Assembly: GCF_946479885.1 (NCBI RefSeq)
Contig: NZ_CAMLHM010000063.1
Location: 1-19,271, forward strand
Direction of reading: 5' to 3'
Length of the DNA stretch: 19,271 nucleotides
DNA from: an uncultured Devosia sp.
GTDB taxonomy: Bacteria > Pseudomonadota > Alphaproteobacteria > Rhizobiales > Devosiaceae
This document shows positions 14,788 through 19,271 of the stretch, piece after piece. The stretch's first letter is position 1; each line of letters begins with the position of its first letter. Under the pieces are notes generated by a model. That model saw only the letters and a list, made by a program, of their open reading frames with translations, made no database searches and had not been told where the DNA came from. Both the position numbers and the translations under genes were made by a program.

Positions 14788-15324
14788 ATGCGCAGGCCCG
14801 ACGACGTCATCCGCTTCTGGTTCGTCGAGCATGGCATCGACGACTGGTTTGGTGGCAAGGCCGAATTCGACCACCTGTTGGCCGGGCAGTTTGGCGACAC
14901 CCATGCTTGCGTCGCGCGGGGCGAGGCCTGGCAGTGGCGGGCGACACCCGAGGGGCGGCTGGCCGAGATCATCGTGCTGGATCAGTTTTCGCGCCAGTTG
15001 CATCGCGGCTCGGCCAGGGCCTTTGCGCAGGACACCATGGCGCTGACACTGGCGCAGGAAGCCATCGCTGGTGGTGCCGACCGGGCCATTCTCCCGCAGC
15101 GGCGCATGTTCCTGTTCATGCCCTTCGTGCATGCGGAATCGCTGGTGATCCAGGACGAGGGCATCAGGCACTTCGCCCAGTTGGACTCGGGCATGATGAA
15201 ATATGCCACCGGCCATCGCGACGTGATCGCAAGGTTTGGGCGGTTCCCGTTTCGGAATGCGGCGCTGGGGCGGGAGAGTACGCCTGAGGAAGTGGCGTAT
15301 ATGGCGGACGGCGGGGGATTTTGA
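14788..15324 (+). CDS. DUF924 family protein
   Basis: A 178-residue all-helical protein of the DUF924 family, soluble and of unknown biochemical function. Family hallmarks are IRFWFVEHGIDDWFGG near the start, the central LDQFSRQLHRGSARAFA (64-80), RMFLFMPFVHAESLVIQ (106-122) and the C-terminal HRDVIARFGRFPFRNAALGR (143-162). The fold is thought to be TPR-like. The ATG at 14788 has GTGGAGACAATC upstream, with GGAGA well placed; a GTG at 14776 would consume that site. It follows the MDR gene by about 55 bases, which hold a hairpin, and ends 28 bases before the convergent kdgK. Its link to sugar-acid catabolism is only positional. Confidence 0.92.
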   Translation: MRRPDDVIRFWFVEHGIDDWFGGKAEFDHLLAGQFGDTHACVARGEAWQWRATPEGRLAEIIVLDQFSRQLHRGSARAFAQDTMALTLAQEAIAGGADRAILPQRRMFLFMPFVHAESLVIQDEGIRHFAQLDSGMMKYATGHRDVIARFGRFPFRNAALGRESTPEEVAYMADGGGF

Positions 15325-15352
15325 GGCGAAGACGAGTCTTTGCTGGTATCCG

Positions 15353-16264
15353 CTAGGAAAGCAGCTTCGGATCGACCAGCGCGCCCTTTTGCCCGATCAC
15401 GACCCCGGCTACCCGGTGCCCCTCTTCGGCGGACGCCAGCAGTGACTTGCCGGCCAGGCGGGCCGACAGATAGGCGCCATTGAAGCTGTCACCGGCCCCG
15501 GTGGCATCGACCACCGTGGCGCCCGGCTTGGGCGCGACTTTCACGCGCTCCGACGCAGTAGCGATCAGCGCCTCGCCGGCGCCGTCTTTGACCACCACTT
15601 CCTCGACGCCCAGTTCGAGATAGCGGTCGGCGGTGTCATCGACGCTCTTGTCGCCAAACAGCGGCGCCTCGTCGGTATGGGTCGGCAGCACCACGTCGCA
15701 CATGGTGGCGGCGGCGGTCAGCACTGCGGTCATGACGCGCGGGCTGGTCCAGAGGGCCGGGCGGATATTGGTGTCGAAGACGATCCTGGCGCCGGCATCG
15801 CGCGCCTTGACGATGGCCCCCAGCAGCCGGCCGCGGGCGCGGGGCGCCAGGATGGCCAGGGTAATGCCGGAGAAATAGACCATGCTGGCGCCCTTGACCG
15901 CCGCCGCCAGGGCGTCCTTGTCATCGGCCAGCAATTTGGCGGCGGAAGTATCGCGCCAATAGGTGAAGTGGCGATCGCCCTTTTCCTGGTGGATCAGGTA
16001 GAGGCCGGGACGGCGACCGGGCACGGTGCGGATATGGCCGGTGCCGATCTGGTTGGCATCGAGAAAGGCGCGGATATCGCCGGAATAGCGGTCTTCCCCC
16101 AGCCCGGTGAAGTAATCCACCGACCAGTCCTTGCCGAGCAGCGCGCGCATATACCAGGCGGTGTTGAGCGTGTCGCCGGCATAGCCGAGGCGATACTGGC
16201 GATCCTCGCCGCCGCTCATCTCGATCATACATTCCCCGATGCTGACGAAACGCTGCTGTGCCAA
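15353..16264 (-). CDS. kdgK: 2-dehydro-3-deoxygluconate (KDG) kinase, PfkB family
   Basis: Phosphorylates 2-keto-3-deoxygluconate to KDPG, the Entner-Doudoroff intermediate. The 303-residue ribokinase-fold protein has the KdgK-specific N-terminus SIGECMIEMSG (8-18), AGDTLNTAWY (29-38), RPGLYLI (85-91), RHFTYWRDTSAAKLL (98-112), FSGITLAIL (131-139), FDTNIRPALW (163-172) and the PfkB signature VVDATGAGDSFNGAY (251-265) with catalytic Asp259. No ATG precedes the conserved GECMIE, so translation must begin at the TTG at 16264; GGAGGG 9 to 10 bases before it is a strong ribosome site and supports that choice. The gene diverges from the UxuB-like gene with a 125-base shared control region. The C-terminus is slightly short of E. 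coli KdgK but complete. Confidence 0.93.
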   Translation of the reverse strand: MAQQRFVSIGECMIEMSGGEDRQYRLGYAGDTLNTAWYMRALLGKDWSVDYFTGLGEDRYSGDIRAFLDANQIGTGHIRTVPGRRPGLYLIHQEKGDRHFTYWRDTSAAKLLADDKDALAAAVKGASMVYFSGITLAILAPRARGRLLGAIVKARDAGARIVFDTNIRPALWTSPRVMTAVLTAAATMCDVVLPTHTDEAPLFGDKSVDDTADRYLELGVEEVVVKDGAGEALIATASERVKVAPKPGATVVDATGAGDSFNGAYLSARLAGKSLLASAEEGHRVAGVVIGQKGALVDPKLLS

Positions 16265-16389
16265 AATTCTTGCCCTCCACGGCTGCCGTAAGGCTTATGC
16301 CGGGAAAGCCGATTTGGCCGCAAGCCACTATCTTCCATACAAGCCCGGAAGGCCTTATGGTGCGCGCGATTTTACCGCCGGAGACTTCC
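16265..16389. promoter_or_regulatory. Shared control region between divergent kdgK and uxuB-like genes
   Basis: The 125-base gap contains a promoter-like pair toward uxuB (TTGGCC at 16314-16319, TACAAG at 16338-16343, 18-base spacer). It also holds two direct copies of a similar word, AAGGCTTATG (16290-16299) and AAGGCCTTATG (16349-16359), about 60 bases apart, flanking the promoter-like sequence. A regulator binding both could control the two genes together. Prediction only. Confidence 0.35.
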
Positions 16390-17859
16390 ATGACGCGACT
16401 GAGCGCCAAGACCCTGAGCAATGTCCCATCGGGCGTGGCCGTGCCGAAATATGATCGGGCCAAGATCACGCCCGGCATCGTCCATCTGGGCATCGGCGCC
16501 TTCCACCGGGCGCATATGGCCGTCTATGTCGATGACCTGCTGGCCGACAATCCGGATTGGGCCATTATCGGCGCCAGCCTGCGCCGCCCGGACACCAAGG
16601 AAGCGCTGGAGCCGCAGGACGGGCTTTATACCGTGGCTGTTCGCGACGCCGCGGGGACCCATCCGCGCGTCATCGGCTCCATCCTTGGCGTGCTCGACGC
16701 CAATACGCAGCGCGAGGAATTGCTGGCGCTGATGGCCAGCCCGCAAATCCGGATTGTCTCGCTGACTGTGACCGAGAAGGGCTATTGCCACGATCCGGCG
16801 ACGGGGGAGCTCGACCAGCGCCACCCCGATGTGGTGCATGACCTGGCCAACCCGGCCGCGCCGAAATCGGCCCCCGGCATGCTGGTGGAGGCGCTGGCGC
16901 GCCGCAAGGCGGCGGGCATTGCCCCCTTTGCGGTGATGAGCTGCGACAACCTGCCCAGCAATGGCGCGACGGTGAAGCGCATCGTCACCAAATTCGCCAG
17001 CCTGCGCGACGCGGCGCTCGGCGAGTGGGTGGGCCAGGTGGCCTTTCCCGGCACCATGGTCGATCGCATCGTGCCCTCGACCACCGATGCCGATCGGGAG
17101 ACGGTGGCCGGCTTGATCGGCGCCGAGGATGCCTGGCCGATCATGACCGAGCCCTTCACCCAATGGGTGATCGAGGACCATTTCCCCGAGGGGCGTCCGC
17201 CCTTCGAAAAGGTCGGCGCGCAGCTGGTGGCGGATGTCGAGCCGTTCGAGCGCATGAAGCTCAGGATGCTCAATGGCAGCCACTCGACCATGGCCTATCT
17301 CGGCTATCTCGCGGGCTACGAGTACATTTCCGACGTGATGGGCGATGCCGACTTCGTCAAGCTGATCCATGGGCTGATGACCGAGGAAGCCATGCCGACG
17401 CTGGACATGCCCGGCGTTGACCTGGGCGCCTATCGCGACCAGTTGCTCGATCGCTTCCGCAATCCGGCGCTCAAGCACCGCACCTGGCAGATCGCCATGG
17501 ATGGCAGCCAGAAGCTGCCGCAGCGCCTGCTCGGCACCATCCGCGAGCGTTTGAAGGCTGGGCAACCGTTTGACCGGCTCGGCCTCGGGGTGGCGGCGTG
17601 GATGCGCTATGTCGTGGGCATCGACGAGAAGGGCGACAGCATCGACGTGCGCGATCCGCTGGCCATGCGCATGATGGCGATCGCCGCTGACGCCGGTGAT
17701 GATGCCGAGGCGCTCTATGTCGGGCTGGTGGCGCTGACCGAGGTATTTGGCAGTGACCTGGGCGACAATCAGGCGTTTGGCGAGACGGTGGCGACCCATC
17801 TCGATGAACTGTTCGAGGTGGGGGTGAAGGAGACGGTTGCTGGAGTGGTGGGCGGCTGA
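16390..17859 (+). CDS. uxuB: Mannitol dehydrogenase-family oxidoreductase, probable D-fructuronate reductase (UxuB-like)
   Basis: Interconverts D-fructuronate and D-mannonate with NAD(H) if UxuB. The 489-residue protein is of the polyol-specific long-chain dehydrogenase family: Rossmann start IVHLGIGAFHRAHMA (30-44), SLTVTEKGYC (124-133), MSCDNLPSNG (183-192), MVDRIVPSTT (223-232), and catalytic Lys290, Asn295 and His298 in KLRMLNGSHS (matching Lys295, Asn300 and His303 of mannitol 2-dehydrogenase). Stretches such as QWVIEDHFPEGRPPFEKVGAQ and HRTWQIAMDGSQKLPQRLL closely resemble E. coli UxuB as I recall it. The ATG at 16390 is preceded by CCGGAGACTTCC; an upstream in-frame extension has no family sequence. 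The divergent neighbour kdgK supports a hexuronate role; a mannitol or tagaturonate enzyme is the alternative. Confidence 0.88.
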   Translation: MTRLSAKTLSNVPSGVAVPKYDRAKITPGIVHLGIGAFHRAHMAVYVDDLLADNPDWAIIGASLRRPDTKEALEPQDGLYTVAVRDAAGTHPRVIGSILGVLDANTQREELLALMASPQIRIVSLTVTEKGYCHDPATGELDQRHPDVVHDLANPAAPKSAPGMLVEALARRKAAGIAPFAVMSCDNLPSNGATVKRIVTKFASLRDAALGEWVGQVAFPGTMVDRIVPSTTDADRETVAGLIGAEDAWPIMTEPFTQWVIEDHFPEGRPPFEKVGAQLVADVEPFERMKLRMLNGSHSTMAYLGYLAGYEYISDVMGDADFVKLIHGLMTEEAMPTLDMPGVDLGAYRDQLLDRFRNPALKHRTWQIAMDGSQKLPQRLLGTIRERLKAGQPFDRLGLGVAAWMRYVVGIDEKGDSIDVRDPLAMRMMAIAADAGDDAEALYVGLVALTEVFGSDLGDNQAFGETVATHLDELFEVGVKETVAGVVGG

Positions 17860-17866
17860 ATTTTTC

Positions 17867-18012
17867 AGTCGACTCCCTCCCCCTTGCGGGGAGGGATCAA
17901 GGGTGGGGGAACGGTCGGCCCGAATATCGGGGCTGTCGACCCCCCACCCAGCTGCGCTAGGGCCGCTGGCCCAAGCTTCGCTGCCCTCCCCGCGAGGGGG
18001 AGGGTGTCGACT
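17867..18012. repeat. GC-rich intergenic palindromic repeat, copy 4 (long form)
   Basis: Starts AGTCGACTCCCTCCCCCTTG and ends CGAGGGGGAGGGTGTCGACT, an almost perfect terminal inverted repeat ending in GTCGAC on both sides. The centre is GGCCCGAATATCGGGGCT; the extra segment (CACCCAGCTGCGCTAGGG...CAAGCTTCGCTG) is shared with copy 3. It begins 8 bases after the uxuB-like stop and lies between convergent genes, as copy 3 does. Confidence 0.88.
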
Positions 18013-18073
18013 GGCAATTCGGCGAGAAAATTAGCCCCGTGCTTCCATCAGTTCCATCGGACGTCGTCGCCGG

Positions 18074-18394
18074 CTAGAAACTCACGCAGCCGACTTCGCT
18101 GTTGAAGTCGGGGTGGTAGATGACGAAGCTGTCGCCGGCTTCGGCCCGGCTCTCGGCAACGTCGCGTGGCAGCCATTCGGTGACGATGACCGGCGCGAAG
18201 GGGTCACCGGGCGTATCGGTGGTGACGAGGCAGACTTCATCCACTTCGGGCGGCGGCGCCACGATCACCAGCTCCGGCGGCAGCAGCTTCTTGGCCTGGC
18301 CCGGCGGCATGGGGTGACCGGGCTTGTGATGGGCCGACGTGTTGGCCACGCCGGCAATCAGGGTGAGACAGGTCGCAAGCAGGATCGCGCGCAT
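18074..18394 (-). CDS. Small secreted protein of unknown function, histidine-rich N-terminus
   Basis: I do not recognise a family. The 106-residue product has a signal peptide (MRAILLATCLTLIAGVANTSA, cleavage near residue 21), then a His- and Pro-rich stretch (HHKPGHPMPPG) and a short beta-type domain with two cysteines (Cys55, Cys103). GGAGTACCCGAT upstream of the ATG is a good ribosome site. It begins 50 bases after the alcohol dehydrogenase gene on the same strand and may be co-transcribed with it. The histidine cluster at the mature N-terminus could bind a metal ion, but the evidence is only compositional. Confidence 0.75.
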   Translation of the reverse strand: MRAILLATCLTLIAGVANTSAHHKPGHPMPPGQAKKLLPPELVIVAPPPEVDEVCLVTTDTPGDPFAPVIVTEWLPRDVAESRAEAGDSFVIYHPDFNSEVGCVSF

Positions 18395-18444
18395 ATCGGG
18401 TACTCCATGAGGCCCCGGTCCAACGCGCGGTCATCTCGTTCGTT

Positions 18445-19271
18445 TCAGACCCGCCCTTCCATCGCGCGATCAAAAATCTCCAGCGCGCGGTCTTTCGTCA
18501 GTTCCAGCGGATTGCCGCCCGCCGTCGGATCGACAATCGCCATGTCGCCGATCAGGTCGCGCTTGGAGCCATCCACCTTGAACTCGGCCAGGGTATGCGG
18601 CACGTCGAGGCGGAGGCGCAGGCCGATAACGGCATGCTGTAAGGCCTCAAAGCTCGGCGCCAGGCCCAGATAGGCGGCGAGGCGGGCAATGCGGGCTTCG
18701 ATGGCCGATTTGTTGACCGCCAGCACATAGGGCATGAACACCGCATTGGTCATGCCGTGATGCGTGTCATAGAGCGCGCCGACCGGGTGGCTGAGCGCAT
18801 GGATGGCGCCCAAGCCCTTCTGGAAGGCGGTGGCGCCCATGGCGGCGGCGCTCATCATATGGCCGCGCGCTTCGACATCGTTGGGATTGGCATGGACCTT
18901 GGGCAGGTTCTCGAACACCAGGCGGATGCCTTCGACGGCAATGCCATCGGCCAGCGGGTGATAGCCCGGGGCGCAATAGGCTTCGAGGCAGTGGGCGAGC
19001 GCGTCCATGCCGGTGCCCACGGTGATGAACTTGGGCATGCCGACGGTGAGTTCAGGATCGGCGATGACCACCTTGGGCATCATCAGCGGGTGGAAGATCA
19101 CCTTCTTGGTATGGGTCGTCTCATCGGTGATGACGCCGGCGCGGCCGACTTCCGAGCCGGTGCCGGCCGTGGTCGGCACGGCGACGATGGGGAAGATGCC
19201 CTTGGGATCGGCGCGGGTCCACCAGTCGCCGATATCCTCGAAATCCCACATCGGGCGGGTCTGCCCGGCCA
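18445..19271 (-). CDS. Iron-containing alcohol dehydrogenase (N-terminus beyond window edge)
   Basis: The C-terminal about 275 residues of a group III (Fe-type) NAD-dependent alcohol dehydrogenase. The frame continues without a start to the window edge (AGQTRPMWDFEDIGDWW), so the visible ATG at 19251 is internal. Motifs are VPTTAGTGSEV (NAD and phosphate binding), metal ligands Asp and His in GTGMDALAHCLEAY, and the two further histidines in GAIHALSHPVGALY and DTHHGMTNA, all present as in E. coli FucO (Asp196, His200, His263, His277). Members reduce or oxidise lactaldehyde, butanol, 4-hydroxybutyrate and others, so the substrate is not determinable. A lactaldehyde role would fit a fucose-using organism, but this gene is about 12 kb from the fuconate cluster. 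Confidence 0.93.
   Translation of the reverse strand, partial: AGQTRPMWDFEDIGDWWTRADPKGIFPIVAVPTTAGTGSEVGRAGVITDETTHTKKVIFHPLMMPKVVIADPELTVGMPKFITVGTGMDALAHCLEAYCAPGYHPLADGIAVEGIRLVFENLPKVHANPNDVEARGHMMSAAAMGATAFQKGLGAIHALSHPVGALYDTHHGMTNAVFMPYVLAVNKSAIEARIARLAAYLGLAPSFEALQHAVIGLRLRLDVPHTLAEFKVDGSKRDLIGDMAIVDPTAGGNPLELTKDRALEIFDRAMEGRV

Noticed and set aside
13678..15216. A 512-codon minus-strand frame opposite the MDR and DUF924 genes
   Set aside because: Same GC-driven artefact; both plus-strand genes have clear family motifs and ribosome sites.

Overview
The window is GC-rich (roughly two thirds G+C by eye) and densely packed with catabolic and transport genes of alphaproteobacterial type. 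Protein styles, the abundant GC-rich intergenic palindromes and an FNR/FixK-type box suggest a Hyphomicrobiales member, possibly Devosia or a relative. The genus is an inference; no marker gene is present.

Layout. (1) 1-5761, plus strand: a carbohydrate-uptake and catabolism run: the 3' part of an RbsA/MglA-type ATPase, an RbsC-type permease, a periplasmic sugar-binding protein, a short-chain dehydrogenase resembling 2-keto-3-deoxy-L-fuconate dehydrogenase, and L-fuconate dehydratase. Together they point to the non-phosphorylated L-fucose (or L-fuconate) route. (2) 5934-9026, minus strand: M29 aminopeptidase, MhpD-like hydratase, a small secreted protein and a DUF218 (SanA/YdcF-like) membrane protein, closely spaced. 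(3) 9120-9328: a compact unit made of an FNR/FixK-type box, a 40-residue single-pass membrane protein and an overlapping hairpin. (4) 9500-11618: a promoter-like sequence, a long 5' leader with a 15-codon ORF and alternative hairpins, a full-length ABC exporter and a clean intrinsic terminator. (5) 11768-12573: a perfect operator-like palindrome just ahead of a polytopic membrane protein. (6) 12703-13623: a two-domain VOC/CatE-like protein. (7) 13688-17859: a hexuronate/aldonate block with an operator-like palindrome, a zinc MDR dehydrogenase like LgoD or L-gulonate 5-dehydrogenase, a DUF924 protein, and divergent kdgK and uxuB-like genes. (8) 18074-19271, minus strand: a small secreted protein and the 3' part of an iron-containing alcohol dehydrogenase.

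How the genes fit together. Region 1 imports a sugar and carries two consecutive steps of fuconate breakdown. The sugar dehydrogenase, the lactonase and the diketo-acid hydrolase are not visible here. Region 7 supplies an acid-sugar oxidation (MDR), a ketouronate reduction (UxuB-like) and 2-keto-3-deoxygluconate phosphorylation (KdgK), which would send L-gulonate, L-galactonate or glucuronate-type acids to the Entner-Doudoroff intermediate KDPG if a mannonate or altronate dehydratase exists elsewhere.

Non-coding structure is rich. At least four copies of a GC-rich palindromic element (ends CCCTCCC...GGGAGGG, often bounded by GTCGAC) sit immediately after genes. The two long copies lie exactly at convergent gene ends, while the short ones lie between co-directional genes. 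A different imperfect inverted repeat lies between the dehydrogenase and the dehydratase.
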